Positions 35,304 through 44,829 of a DNA stretch of 64,000 bases are shown one piece after another. The notes beneath the pieces were generated by a model. That model did not search any database, was not told the DNA's origin, and worked only from the letters and a program-made list of their open reading frames with translations. The stretch covers positions 62,001-126,000 of the forward strand of contig JAEUSM010000012.1 in the NCBI GenBank assembly GCA_016788785.1, in the 5' to 3' direction. The first letter of the stretch is position 1; each line of letters begins with the position of its first letter. Made by a program: the position numbers and the translations under genes. This DNA is from Candidatus Kapaibacterium sp. Its GTDB lineage: Bacteria; Bacteroidota; Ignavibacteria; Kapaibacteriales; JAEUSM01.

Positions 35304-37979
35304 ATGATGAGACTTTGTATACCTTTGTTACTTCTTATGGTTGTTTTAAATCAACAATCGGCACTCTCGCAAACAACACCTTCTAAAAATACTACAAAAA
35401 AAACCAATAAAGTTGAAGAAACATCAAAAAAATCAGACAATACTGATGAAGACTTTTTTGATGAAGTAGACGAAAAATCTGCACCAAAAAAATCAACAAC
35501 CAAGACTACCAAAAAAACTCCTGTCGAAGTAGATCCATTTGAAGAAGAAGAGACTCCAAAAAAATCTACTACAACCAAAAAATCAACACCAGCAACAAAA
35601 ACTTCTGAAGTCGATCCTTCTGATGAGGAACCTAAAAAGGAAACACCTACTAAGAAAAAAGTTAAAAAGAAAAAGAAGAAAACTCCTCCAAAACCCGTTG
35701 AAACAACTCCAACTGAAGTGAAATCTGATAAACCTGATGCGGATTTGGATGGTTTATTAGATGGGTATTTGGATTTAAAGTCAGTTAGTAATGTTGACGT
35801 ATCGGCGGCTTCACGAACATCGTCAAGTTCATCAAAATCAGCACCTGCAACAATATTGACCATTACAAGTGAAGAAATTGAGATTCGTGGATACCAATCG
35901 CTTATAGATGTATTGATGGATTTACCTGATTTTCAAGTTCAAACAAACAATGATACCGAATCACTTCATGGAATAGTAACACGAGGTTTAAAAGGACAAG
36001 ATAAATTTGTCATACTTTTGGATGGAATTAGAATTTCCTCACCAACGAATGAGATTATGCCAATTTTGGAGAATTACCCAGTCCATATTGCAAAAACAAT
36101 TGAGGTTATCTACGGACCAGCCTCAGCTTTGTATGGTGCTGATGCTTTTGCTGGTATAATTAATATAACAACGAAAAAAGGGTTTGATGTTCAATCAAAA
36201 ACCCAAAGTACTATTCAATATGGTATGTTTAACAAAACAAACGCTACGTTTTTATATGCAGATAATCTTGGTGAAAGAATCAATTTAACAGTTGGTGGTC
36301 AATATATGTATGACCAACAACCAGATTTGAGTACCTACTTCCCAACGGATTTTGCAGGTATATCATCCTTAAGAACAGGCTCATTTCGGACAGCAAATAG
36401 TGCTTTTGGTGCTCCTGAAGTTACACCCAAAACTCCTGTTTCACCCGAATACAAAATCCCAATTTTAGCCTATAACGCATTTGCAAATTTACAAATTGAA
36501 GATTTTCAATTTTCTTTTTTCCATAATTACGCACAAACACCAACAGCAACTTCGTATACACCTGACAATGCAATATACAATGAGGATGCCTTTTTTGGAC
36601 AAAGTATAACTGCTATTAGTGGAACATATACCAAAAATTTTGAAAAAGCAGTATCAATATCTGCATTTACATTAAGCAGATATGATTTGAATCCAAATTC
36701 GAATTATCGTAATGTCTTTGTTGGTTTAGATCCAGGGTATAAATATGCCTTTGGTGCTATGATGAAGGCTGAACAACTTATTGGTTATACTGTCAATGAT
36801 GATTTATCATTAACTTCTGGTGTAACCTATGAAAGTTTTTATTCTGTTCCCAAAGGAACTGATCTTGAGTTTCCAGTTAATACCAAAAATGCTATATCAG
36901 GACTTATAAAAGGTTCAGTGATTCCACAATTTCCATCTGGATATCCAGCTGAATTCTTTCAACTAGCATATTCAAATTTGGGTGGTTTTTTACAAGCTCA
37001 ATATCTTCCTGACCCAACAATAGCATTTACTGTCGGAACTCGTGTTGATCATAACTCTCGTTTTGGAACAACTATTAATCCACGTGCTGGAGTTGTATGG
37101 AGACCATCAGATAAATTTACTTTAAAAACACTTTACGGTGCAGCATTTTTAGCACCTGCCCCAAGATATGCTTTCGAATACTTTGGTTCAGTTACCTATG
37201 ATAGTGTTGCTCAGCGTTTCAGAGGAGGTAATTGGAGACTGCCGAATCCTGATTTGGGTCCAATGAAAAATCATACTTTTGAATTAGGAATTTCAACCTA
37301 TCTTACTCCTGAATTAAGTCTTTCAATAAACGGTTATTATTCCCTATATTCTGGATTGTTTAATATTGTCTTGGATAGTGGAAATACAAATTTATATTAT
37401 GATACAACTGCACGTGGATATAGATTTGGTGCTTTAGAAATAAATAGAGTTACAGTACCTCAAAACGCAGGTACTCAAACAAATTATGGAGCATCAGTTA
37501 TAGTTCAATGGCTCAAAACATTTGGAAAACTTCGTTTGAATACAAGATTGTCGCTAAGTTATGTAGATGGGACTACCGATTTGGACGAAAATCCACTTAC
37601 CCCACAAGAACAAATTGGATTTTTATCTCCCTTAATGTTCAAAGGATTAATAGACCTTACCTGGGGTGATTTTTCTCTTTCAACAAGAGTAATTTACATG
37701 GGTGATCAACGCGGTAATCAAGTTACGAAAGCGGACCCAACTGTTCGACAAACTATTCCTGGGTACTTATTAGTCAATATGTTTGCAAAGTATGCATTAT
37801 CTGAAAAGGTTGATTTTCATATTACGGCTCAAAATTTGTTGGATGCTAGATATAGGGTCGTGAATTTTGATATACAACCAGAAAATGTTGGTAGTCCAGA
37901 TGCGTACATATATGAGTTTCCAAATGGAACACCTCAAAATCCATTACGGATTATGGGTGGTGTATCGTTTAGTTTTTAA
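35304..37979 (+). CDS. TonB-dependent receptor with Lys/Thr/Glu-rich N-terminal segment
   Basis: This outer-membrane uptake receptor has 891 residues from ATG 35304; an in-frame TTG at 35289 is less likely. A signal peptide (LCIPLLLLMVVLNQQSALSQ) is followed by about 115 low-complexity residues rich in Lys, Thr and Glu with recurring PKKST and SEVDPSDEE/VEVDPFEEE units. The plug domain then starts (ITSEEIEIRGYQSLIDVLMDLPDF, VILLDGIRI, EVIYGPASALYGADAFAGIINI). The beta-barrel runs to a C-terminal Phe (GGVSFSF). The region is unlike the usual carboxypeptidase-regulatory domain of Bacteroidota receptors. Ligand unknown. A YfiR-like gene follows by 22 nt. A TACATTAG box at 35202 is only a near-match promoter. 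Confidence 0.9.
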   Translation: MMRLCIPLLLLMVVLNQQSALSQTTPSKNTTKKTNKVEETSKKSDNTDEDFFDEVDEKSAPKKSTTKTTKKTPVEVDPFEEEETPKKSTTTKKSTPATKTSEVDPSDEEPKKETPTKKKVKKKKKKTPPKPVETTPTEVKSDKPDADLDGLLDGYLDLKSVSNVDVSAASRTSSSSSKSAPATILTITSEEIEIRGYQSLIDVLMDLPDFQVQTNNDTESLHGIVTRGLKGQDKFVILLDGIRISSPTNEIMPILENYPVHIAKTIEVIYGPASALYGADAFAGIINITTKKGFDVQSKTQSTIQYGMFNKTNATFLYADNLGERINLTVGGQYMYDQQPDLSTYFPTDFAGISSLRTGSFRTANSAFGAPEVTPKTPVSPEYKIPILAYNAFANLQIEDFQFSFFHNYAQTPTATSYTPDNAIYNEDAFFGQSITAISGTYTKNFEKAVSISAFTLSRYDLNPNSNYRNVFVGLDPGYKYAFGAMMKAEQLIGYTVNDDLSLTSGVTYESFYSVPKGTDLEFPVNTKNAISGLIKGSVIPQFPSGYPAEFFQLAYSNLGGFLQAQYLPDPTIAFTVGTRVDHNSRFGTTINPRAGVVWRPSDKFTLKTLYGAAFLAPAPRYAFEYFGSVTYDSVAQRFRGGNWRLPNPDLGPMKNHTFELGISTYLTPELSLSINGYYSLYSGLFNIVLDSGNTNLYYDTTARGYRFGALEINRVTVPQNAGTQTNYGASVIVQWLKTFGKLRLNTRLSLSYVDGTTDLDENPLTPQEQIGFLSPLMFKGLIDLTWGDFSLSTRVIYMGDQRGNQVTKADPTVRQTIPGYLLVNMFAKYALSEKVDFHITAQNLLDARYRVVNFDIQPENVGSPDAYIYEFPNGTPQNPLRIMGGVSFSF
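35373..35735. repeat. Low-complexity A-rich tract encoding the receptor's Lys/Thr/Glu segment
   Basis: aaaaaatct/aaaaaatca-type units recur and encode degenerate modules beginning PKKS(T). Three modules can be seen, each ending in an acidic DP(F/S)xEEE-like stretch or a poly-Lys run (KKKVKKKKKK). The tract is prone to slippage and to length polymorphism. Confidence 0.6.
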
Positions 37980-38001
37980 TGAATGTGCGTAATAATATAC
38001 T

Positions 38002-38523
38002 ATGAAAAATAATCAGTACATTCGTTTGGTTTTGGTTCTATTACTATGTGTTTTTGGAATGTTTCATTCTTTAAAAGCACAAGATATGCCTATTCCAATT
38101 GAAACTCAAGTAAAAATATTTAAGAAAATATTTCAATTCAATCTTTCTTTTAGAAATCAAAGAGTAACGGTAATCGTTGCTTACAGTAGATTATCTGCTG
38201 GAATTAAGGACGATATTGTTGCAGCGTTCAAAGAACAAGGATTTCCTGCAAGAGCTGTACCTTCGAAAGACTTGGAAAAATATATTTCAAAAGCAAGAGC
38301 AGTTTACATTGCACCAGGGGTTTCTGCTGTTGATAAATTATGCAAAGAAAATGGGGTGCTTTCGATAACAGGAGTTCCTTCCATGGTGCAAAGTGGGAAA
38401 GCATCCGTTGGTTTAGGAACTCAAAACGGCAAACCTCGTATTTTTATTCATAAAACACAAAGTTTAGAAGAAAATCAAGAATTGTCGGATAATTTATTAC
38501 GTTTAGCAAAAGTTATTCAATAA
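38002..38523 (+). CDS. YfiR/HmsC-like periplasmic protein (DUF4154 family)
   Basis: This 173-residue exported protein has a signal peptide ([19 protein letters not shown]). The body matches the YfiR/DUF4154 pattern: [10 protein letters not shown] near the start, a central [18 protein letters not shown], then [22 protein letters not shown] and [28 protein letters not shown]. In Pseudomonas YfiR is a periplasmic repressor of the diguanylate cyclase YfiN; many relatives sit beside outer-membrane receptors and sensors. Here no diguanylate cyclase is adjacent, so the partner is more likely the TonB receptor upstream. Assignment is by motif pattern and moderately secure. Confidence 0.68.
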   Translation: MKNNQYIRLVLVLLLCVFGMFHSLKAQDMPIPIETQVKIFKKIFQFNLSFRNQRVTVIVAYSRLSAGIKDDIVAAFKEQGFPARAVPSKDLEKYISKARAVYIAPGVSAVDKLCKENGVLSITGVPSMVQSGKASVGLGTQNGKPRIFIHKTQSLEENQELSDNLLRLAKVIQ

Positions 38524-38540
38524 ATATTTGTTGTATCCTT

Positions 38541-40664
38541 ATGCAATTCAAAGATTTTTCAAATCTCAAAATCTCTATACCTTCACAAGATGCTATTATC
38601 GACCATCCTTCTAAAGTAACATTAGAAGGAATTGAAATATTTTCTCATTATACATCATCAGAAGTTTTAACAGCATTTAGTAATTCTTACTCTGGATTAC
38701 CTCCATATTTACGTGGACCTTACTCTGCGATGTATGTTCAAAAACCATGGACTATACGTCAATATGCAGGATTTTCTACTGCAGAAGATAGTAATGCATT
38801 TTATAAAAAGAATTTGGCTGCTGGTCAAATGGGGCTTTCGGTAGCCTTTGATTTGGCTACTCATCGTGGGTACGACTCTGACAATCCACGTGTTGTTGGG
38901 GATGTTGGTAAGGCAGGAGTTGCAATAGATTCTGTTGAAGATATGAAAATTCTTTTCAATGAAATACCATTAGATAAAATGTCTGTGTCTATGACAATGA
39001 ATGGTGCAGTTATACCAATTATGGCATTTTATATTGTCGCTGCGGAAGAACAAGGTGTATCACAATTATTACTTTCTGGAACTATTCAAAATGATATATT
39101 GAAGGAATATATGGTAAGAAATACCTATATTTATCCTCCAAAACCATCGATGAGATTAATTGCAGATATTTTTGCATATACATCTCAAAATATGCCAAAG
39201 TTTAATTCTATTTCCATTTCTGGTTACCATATGCAAGAAGCAGGTGCAAGTGCTGATTTGGAGTTAGCATATACACTTTCAGATGGAATAGAATATATTC
39301 GAACAGGATTAAAAACTGGTCTGACTATAGATTCATTTGCCCCTCGACTATCATTTTTTTGGGCAATTGGAATGAATTATTTTATGGAAATTGCTAAAAT
39401 GCGTGCTGCACGAGTATTGTGGGCAAAAATGGTAAAAGAATTTGAACCAACAAACTCAAAATCACTTCTCCTACGTACGCATTCGCAAACTTCTGGTTGG
39501 TCATTAACTGAACAAGAACCATTTAATAATATCACAAGAACATTTATTGAAGCATTTTCTTCGATTATGGGTGGTACACAATCCCTTCATACAAATTCTT
39601 TGGACGAGGCTATTGCTTTACCTACCGATTTTTCTGCAAGAATTGCTCGTAATACGCAATTGTTTTTGGAATCAGAAACAAACGTTACTTCTGTTGTAGA
39701 TCCTTGGGGTGGGTCATACTATGTAGAATATCTTACTGAACAATTAATTGAAAAGGCATGGTCACACATTGTAGAAATCGAAGAATTAGGTGGAATGACT
39801 GCTGCTATTGAAGCTGGAATCCCAAAACTTCGCATTGAAGAAACTTCAACAAAACGACAAGCATTGATTGACTCCAGTAAAGAAATAATTGTAGGTGTGA
39901 ATTTTTTACGTCCAGCAGAACAATCAGAGATTGAGATTTTAGAAGTTGACAATAAAAAGGTGTTAGATTCTCAAATTGAACGATTAACTTCAACTAAAGC
40001 AACAAGAGATCAACAAAAAGTAAATAATGCGTTAGAGCAATTACAATTAGCTGCAAATTCAAATCAAAACATTTTAAAATTTGCAATCGAAGCAGCTCGT
40101 TGTCGTGCTACGTTAGGTGAGATTTCTGACACATTAGAATCAGTTTTTGGAAGGCATAAAGCAACGATGAAATCAGTGAGTGGAGTCTATTCCCAAGAAT
40201 ATGGAAATCAAGATACAATAGAATCAGTTCGTGTTATAACAAATGAATTTGCAAATAACAATGGTCGTCGTCCAAGAATTTTGGTTGCTAAAGTTGGGCA
40301 AGATGGTCATGATCGTGGAGCAAAAATCATTGCCACATCATTTGCAGATTTGGGTTTTGATGTTGATATTGGTCCTTTGTTTCAAACACCGGAAGAAGTA
40401 GCAAAACAAGCAATGGAAAATGATGTTCATGTTGTCGGTATCTCTTCTTTAGCAGCTGGTCATAAAACACTAATCCCACAATTACGAACAGCACTTAATG
40501 CATTGGAATGTGAGGATATTTTGATAATAGTTGGAGGGGTGATTCCAAAACAAGATTATGAGTTTTTGTATGAACATGGGGCAAATGCTATTTTTGGACC
40601 AGGTACTTCAATTCCTTCAGCTGCAATGGAAGTATTAGACTTAATACAATCGAAGCAAGAGTAA
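38541..40664 (+). CDS. mutB: Methylmalonyl-CoA mutase, catalytic subunit
   Basis: This adenosylcobalamin enzyme of 707 residues interconverts methylmalonyl-CoA and succinyl-CoA (propionate metabolism). The catalytic TIM barrel contains [56 protein letters not shown] and [15 protein letters not shown]. The C-terminal B12 domain has the cobalt-ligand motif [16 protein letters not shown] (DxHxxG) and LIIVGGVIP. It is complete and typical of the large or homodimeric subunit. Neither a small subunit, MeaB nor epimerase gene is adjacent. It follows the YfiR-like gene by 17 nt, with no evident functional link. Confidence 0.97.
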   Translation: MQFKDFSNLKISIPSQDAIIDHPSKVTLEGIEIFSHYTSSEVLTAFSNSYSGLPPYLRGPYSAMYVQKPWTIRQYAGFSTAEDSNAFYKKNLAAGQMGLSVAFDLATHRGYDSDNPRVVGDVGKAGVAIDSVEDMKILFNEIPLDKMSVSMTMNGAVIPIMAFYIVAAEEQGVSQLLLSGTIQNDILKEYMVRNTYIYPPKPSMRLIADIFAYTSQNMPKFNSISISGYHMQEAGASADLELAYTLSDGIEYIRTGLKTGLTIDSFAPRLSFFWAIGMNYFMEIAKMRAARVLWAKMVKEFEPTNSKSLLLRTHSQTSGWSLTEQEPFNNITRTFIEAFSSIMGGTQSLHTNSLDEAIALPTDFSARIARNTQLFLESETNVTSVVDPWGGSYYVEYLTEQLIEKAWSHIVEIEELGGMTAAIEAGIPKLRIEETSTKRQALIDSSKEIIVGVNFLRPAEQSEIEILEVDNKKVLDSQIERLTSTKATRDQQKVNNALEQLQLAANSNQNILKFAIEAARCRATLGEISDTLESVFGRHKATMKSVSGVYSQEYGNQDTIESVRVITNEFANNNGRRPRILVAKVGQDGHDRGAKIIATSFADLGFDVDIGPLFQTPEEVAKQAMENDVHVVGISSLAAGHKTLIPQLRTALNALECEDILIIVGGVIPKQDYEFLYEHGANAIFGPGTSIPSAAMEVLDLIQSKQE

Positions 40665-40679
40665 TAAATTTTAATCTCT

Positions 40680-41798
40680 TTAATCTAAATACATTATTGC
40701 AGGTAAAGAAATTTCTACTGAAGTTCCAACACCTTTTTCACTTTTCACCATCATATAACCACCGTGAAGTTCAGCTGTTCTTTTGGCTATAATAAGTCCT
40801 AAACCAATTCCTTGTTGTTCATTTTCAAATCGACCAAATTGTGCAAAAGGTGCAATAGAGTTGATTTCCTCTTGTGACATCCCAATTCCTTTGTCAGATA
40901 TTGAAAGATGAAAAGAATTGTCTTTTAACCAACCCTTCATTTCAACAATTGTTCCCTCTTGAGAAAATTTGAAAGCATTATCTAAAAGCTCATCTAATAC
41001 CTTACCGTAATGCTGTGATGATAAAGTAACATAAAAATCTGTTACTTCAGCTTCAATAAGCAAATCGTTGAGTCTGTTGTATTTTTGTGCCTTTAATGGA
41101 GCTATATCATATGCCATTGCAGCTGGTTCATCGGTTTTAAATGAACGTAATTGATCTATTAATTTTTGAGAATTCGATGCAGCTTCAATTTGTGCATAAA
41201 AGAGGAAATTTTCAGTAATTCTTTGAAGTCTTCGTGCAGAAACTATAATATCATCTGTTAATTCAATAAGTAGTTCCTTCTCTATATCATCGATTATATT
41301 TTTAATTGTTCCTGCAGAATTGATGATACCATTAAGAGGAGTTCGAAACTCATGTGGAAGTGCAAAGGAAAGATTTTTTTCAATCCCTTCTTGACGAGTT
41401 TTTATTTTTTCGATGATTTTACTTCGTTTTTCCCATTGAGCATCAATAGAAGAGATTAATTCTTCACGGGTAAAAGGCTTAATCAAATAATCATCAGCAC
41501 CTTTTCCCATACCGGTACGAATGTCAATTTTATCAGCTCTGGCAGACAAAAATATGAACGGTATATCACTTGTTTGGGAATTAGCTCTAATTTGCTCTAA
41601 AAGTCCAAAACCATCTAAATTAGGCATAGAAACATCGCACAAAATCATATCAGGATGATATTTGTTTGCTTTTTCTAAGCCTTCTAAACCGTCTTGAGCA
41701 GTATAGACATTATATCCTTCAAATTCTAAAAGAGTTGCGGTACCTTCTAAAATAAATTCTGCATCATCGACAATTAAAATGGTTTTTTGAGAGCTCAT
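40680..41798 (-). CDS. REC-histidine kinase hybrid protein
   Basis: This 372-residue soluble signalling protein has an N-terminal receiver domain (residues 1-125) with IVDDAEF, phosphoacceptor Asp55 (ILCDVSMPNLDG) and Lys in YLIKPFTREEL. A HisKA dimerisation domain follows with PHEFRTPLNGI (His near 152) and an HATPase domain with ELLDNAFKFS (N box), DKGIGMS (G1) and GLGLIIAKRTAELHGG (G2). It has no membrane helix and no DNA-binding output. It is the last gene of a five-gene minus-strand unit, 12 nt after the larger kinase, and is a plausible phosphorelay partner for it. Confidence 0.9.
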   Translation of the reverse strand: MSSQKTILIVDDAEFILEGTATLLEFEGYNVYTAQDGLEGLEKANKYHPDMILCDVSMPNLDGFGLLEQIRANSQTSDIPFIFLSARADKIDIRTGMGKGADDYLIKPFTREELISSIDAQWEKRSKIIEKIKTRQEGIEKNLSFALPHEFRTPLNGIINSAGTIKNIIDDIEKELLIELTDDIIVSARRLQRITENFLFYAQIEAASNSQKLIDQLRSFKTDEPAAMAYDIAPLKAQKYNRLNDLLIEAEVTDFYVTLSSQHYGKVLDELLDNAFKFSQEGTIVEMKGWLKDNSFHLSISDKGIGMSQEEINSIAPFAQFGRFENEQQGIGLGLIIAKRTAELHGGYMMVKSEKGVGTSVEISLPAIMYLD

Positions 41799-41810
41799 AG
41801 TATAGTTGTT

Positions 41811-44786
41811 TTAGGAAATCAATTCAGTTTGAGATTTAGATTCTAAAAGTATAGTAACGGTTGTACCATCACCAATAGTGGATTTGACAAAAATTTCTCC
41901 CCTATTTATCTCTATAAATTCCTTTGCTATGGATAAACCTAAGCCACTTCCAGAAATATTGGAAGTATTTGAAGCACGATAAAATGGAGAGTATATATTG
42001 TCAATTTCATCGGCAGGAATACCGATTCCATTGTCTTTAATTGTAGTGATTATGGTGTTATTCTGATTGGAAATATGTACTTCTACTAATGAATTAATAG
42101 GAGAATATGTAATACAATTCATTATTATATTTTGAATGGATTGACGTAACATGCTTTCATCTATTAGAACATAATGCACATCTCTATCTGTTGTAAAAGA
42201 AACAGTGATATTTTTTTGTTCAAAATGTGACTTATTATCTTCAATGATTCGCGTAACAAAATTATTAAACTCATGGAATTGTGGATTGAATCGTTCTTTA
42301 ATTCCTAATTTTGAAGACTGAACGATGAAATTATTCATCAGTTTTGTTAAATCTTCAACGCGAGATTTAATCTTACCAATTTCTATATTTAATTTTTCTT
42401 GTGTCATCTTTTGAGAATACACCTCAATTAACTCACAAGAAGTCAATATACCTGTTAAAGGAGTTCGAAATTCGTGGGAAACTGTTGTAACAAACTGATT
42501 TTGTAAAGAAGCAAGTTCACGTTCTTTTTCTAAGGTTCGTAATAATTCGGTTTCAATTTCTTTCCGTGATGTAATTTCGTAAGAAAAAATTCTATAATAA
42601 TTTGTTTCCGGTAGATAAAAGACACTTTGTTCAAATACTATACCATGAAATTCACTTTCTATAGTTAAAGGAAAGTTCGTTGTAGTAGAAATTTCTAAGT
42701 TTTTGAAAATATCATGAAATACTCCTTCGGTAGCAATCGAAGGAAATCGTTGGACTGCATATGGATTAATATAGATTGTATTCATCTCTGCGTCAATTTC
42801 CAAAATAATCATAGGTGTTTGTTCAGCAAATGAAGCCAAATGCTTTAATTGTTGTTCATCATTCTTTTCTTTAGAAATGTCAATAATGACACAAATGTAC
42901 CGAGATTGAAAATCAGAAATATAGTATTTACTTTGCTGAATTTGAACCCAAACAAATTCATTCTCTATAGGTGTTGTTAACTGAACATTGAACTTAAATA
43001 CAGTTCCATCATTTGCTTTATCCCATTGTTCAATCAATTTTGAATAAATTTCAGAAGATTCTATCGACATACTTTCACGAAGTATGTTTTTGCGTAAATC
43101 GTTAATTGATTCTAGTTGAAGAAGTTTTAAGGTAAATGGGTTAGTTCGTTCAAAAACAAATTGTTGATTTTCTTCTGGATAATACGAGTATTGAATTACA
43201 CCAATTGGCAGTAAATCTATCAACATACCTTGTAATTGATCAGATTCACGCAATTTGTGTTGAACTTCTTTTTGTATAGTGATATCAACTGCAGAACCTA
43301 CAATTTCTGTAGTTACATTATCAACGATTATTGGTTGGAACCAGAACAAAATGTATCGATTATTAAAATACATTTCATTTTGGATTGATTTTCCAGTAAA
43401 ACAATATTCTAATGAGGGTTGAAGACCTTTTCGAAGAGTTGTGTCAAAATGTTTATGAAAATACACTTCTTCTTTGACAGTAAGTCCTAATTCTTTTGCT
43501 AAAATACCTTCGCAAAACAGAATAACATAATATTTATTCTCTTTACGAATACGAAGCACTAAATTCAAAAGATTTTCAACTGTTGTTAGCAAATCAGCTT
43601 TCAAAGCTTTTGTTAATGCTAATTCGGCAATTTTCAGATTTGAAACATCAACCCCAATTTGTGTTAATGCATAAGGATTATTATTTTCATCAAAATCAGC
43701 ATAAAGAAAATTTTTCAACCAAATTTGTTCTCTAAAGTAGTTATAACCTCGATAATCTAATGTCATAACACTTTGAAAATTATTTAATGCCCAAGTATCA
43801 TATTGATTCTTTACCGCAGGCAAATCCTCTTCGTGAATATAACCTAATCGTTGTTCGGGTGTCAAATCCCTCAATACATCTACTGATGCTCCAAATTGTT
43901 TTTCGAAAGCGTGGTTGGAGAATTCGTAGGTGTTAGTAGAAATAATGTACCTTGTGATTGAAACAGGGAGATTATTGACTAAATCAAAAAACTTTTTCTC
44001 ATTTATCTTTAATGATTCTTCAACTAACTTTCTTGATTCTTCCTCATTCTTTTGAGCAGTAATATCTTTAAGGGTTATGAGAAATGATGAATGAGAGGAA
44101 AAACGAATTTTCTCTAAATTATAAATGAAATATCGAGTCTGATTATTAATGAATAGTTCAATTTCAAATTCATTATGAGGAATTTCAACAGTAAAAAACG
44201 TTGGATTAAGCATGAACTCATTCTTCACAACAAATTGATTGTGAATATCAATAAACAAAGAATTCTCAATTCTATTTTTTAGTAAAAAATAGTTTCTTGC
44301 TGAATCATTAACAAAAGTAATATTTCCACTTTCATCGACAGTTATAATACCATCTTTTATAGCATTAAAGGCTTGAGTTAATGAATTTTTTTGTTCAACT
44401 AAATCTTGCTCGAGTTTGTGCTTATGGAGAAGAATTTCAATGTTTATTTTTAACTCTTGAGCATCAATGGGTTTTTGAATATAACTGAATGAAGAAGTCG
44501 TTGTAATTCTTTCAATTTTGGTCGCATCAAAATTTGACAATAAGAAAATATGTGGAATTGAATATTGAGAATTTATTTTTGATGCTAAAGAAATACCATC
44601 AATTTCTTCACCCAAATTAATATCCATTAAAATGACTGAGGGAATTGATTTTTTTAAGTGTTGTAATGCTTCTTTTGAATTTCTTGCAATGGAAATATTC
44701 TTGTAACCTACCGTAAGTAGGATATATTTAGTATTCTGTGCAAGTACAAAGTCATCTTCTACTATCAGTATAGATTTTTCATTCAT
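41811..44786 (-). CDS. REC-multi-PAS sensor histidine kinase
   Basis: This 991-residue cytosolic kinase has an N-terminal receiver (1-125; ILIVEDDF, Asp55 in ILMDINLGEEIDG). Several PAS-type modules follow: about 130-245 (AFNAIKDGIITVDESGNITFV), 265-385 (FDLVNNLPVSITRYII ... ALTQIGVDVSNLK), 385-510 (phosphate-acceptor-free sensor region), 515-640 and 640-740. HisKA is TVSHEFRTPLTGILTSCELIE and HATPase has IQNIIMNCITYSP, KDNGIGIPADEIDNIYSPF and GSGLGLSIAKEFIE. No transmembrane segment is seen, so it senses an internal or redox signal. It lies between the LRR gene (43 nt) and the REC-kinase (12 nt). Confidence 0.9.
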   Translation of the reverse strand: MNEKSILIVEDDFVLAQNTKYILLTVGYKNISIARNSKEALQHLKKSIPSVILMDINLGEEIDGISLASKINSQYSIPHIFLLSNFDATKIERITTTSSFSYIQKPIDAQELKINIEILLHKHKLEQDLVEQKNSLTQAFNAIKDGIITVDESGNITFVNDSARNYFLLKNRIENSLFIDIHNQFVVKNEFMLNPTFFTVEIPHNEFEIELFINNQTRYFIYNLEKIRFSSHSSFLITLKDITAQKNEEESRKLVEESLKINEKKFFDLVNNLPVSITRYIISTNTYEFSNHAFEKQFGASVDVLRDLTPEQRLGYIHEEDLPAVKNQYDTWALNNFQSVMTLDYRGYNYFREQIWLKNFLYADFDENNNPYALTQIGVDVSNLKIAELALTKALKADLLTTVENLLNLVLRIRKENKYYVILFCEGILAKELGLTVKEEVYFHKHFDTTLRKGLQPSLEYCFTGKSIQNEMYFNNRYILFWFQPIIVDNVTTEIVGSAVDITIQKEVQHKLRESDQLQGMLIDLLPIGVIQYSYYPEENQQFVFERTNPFTLKLLQLESINDLRKNILRESMSIESSEIYSKLIEQWDKANDGTVFKFNVQLTTPIENEFVWVQIQQSKYYISDFQSRYICVIIDISKEKNDEQQLKHLASFAEQTPMIILEIDAEMNTIYINPYAVQRFPSIATEGVFHDIFKNLEISTTTNFPLTIESEFHGIVFEQSVFYLPETNYYRIFSYEITSRKEIETELLRTLEKERELASLQNQFVTTVSHEFRTPLTGILTSCELIEVYSQKMTQEKLNIEIGKIKSRVEDLTKLMNNFIVQSSKLGIKERFNPQFHEFNNFVTRIIEDNKSHFEQKNITVSFTTDRDVHYVLIDESMLRQSIQNIIMNCITYSPINSLVEVHISNQNNTIITTIKDNGIGIPADEIDNIYSPFYRASNTSNISGSGLGLSIAKEFIEINRGEIFVKSTIGDGTTVTILLESKSQTELIS

Positions 44787-44829
44787 ACTGCAATATAGTA
44801 AAAAAAATATTTGTAAAAGAAAATAGTAC

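Noticed and set aside
35351-35863. 170-codon frame on the minus strand opposite the receptor stalk
   Set aside because: It is the mirror of low-complexity Lys/Thr codons (Phe/Val/Ser-rich) with no independent signal.
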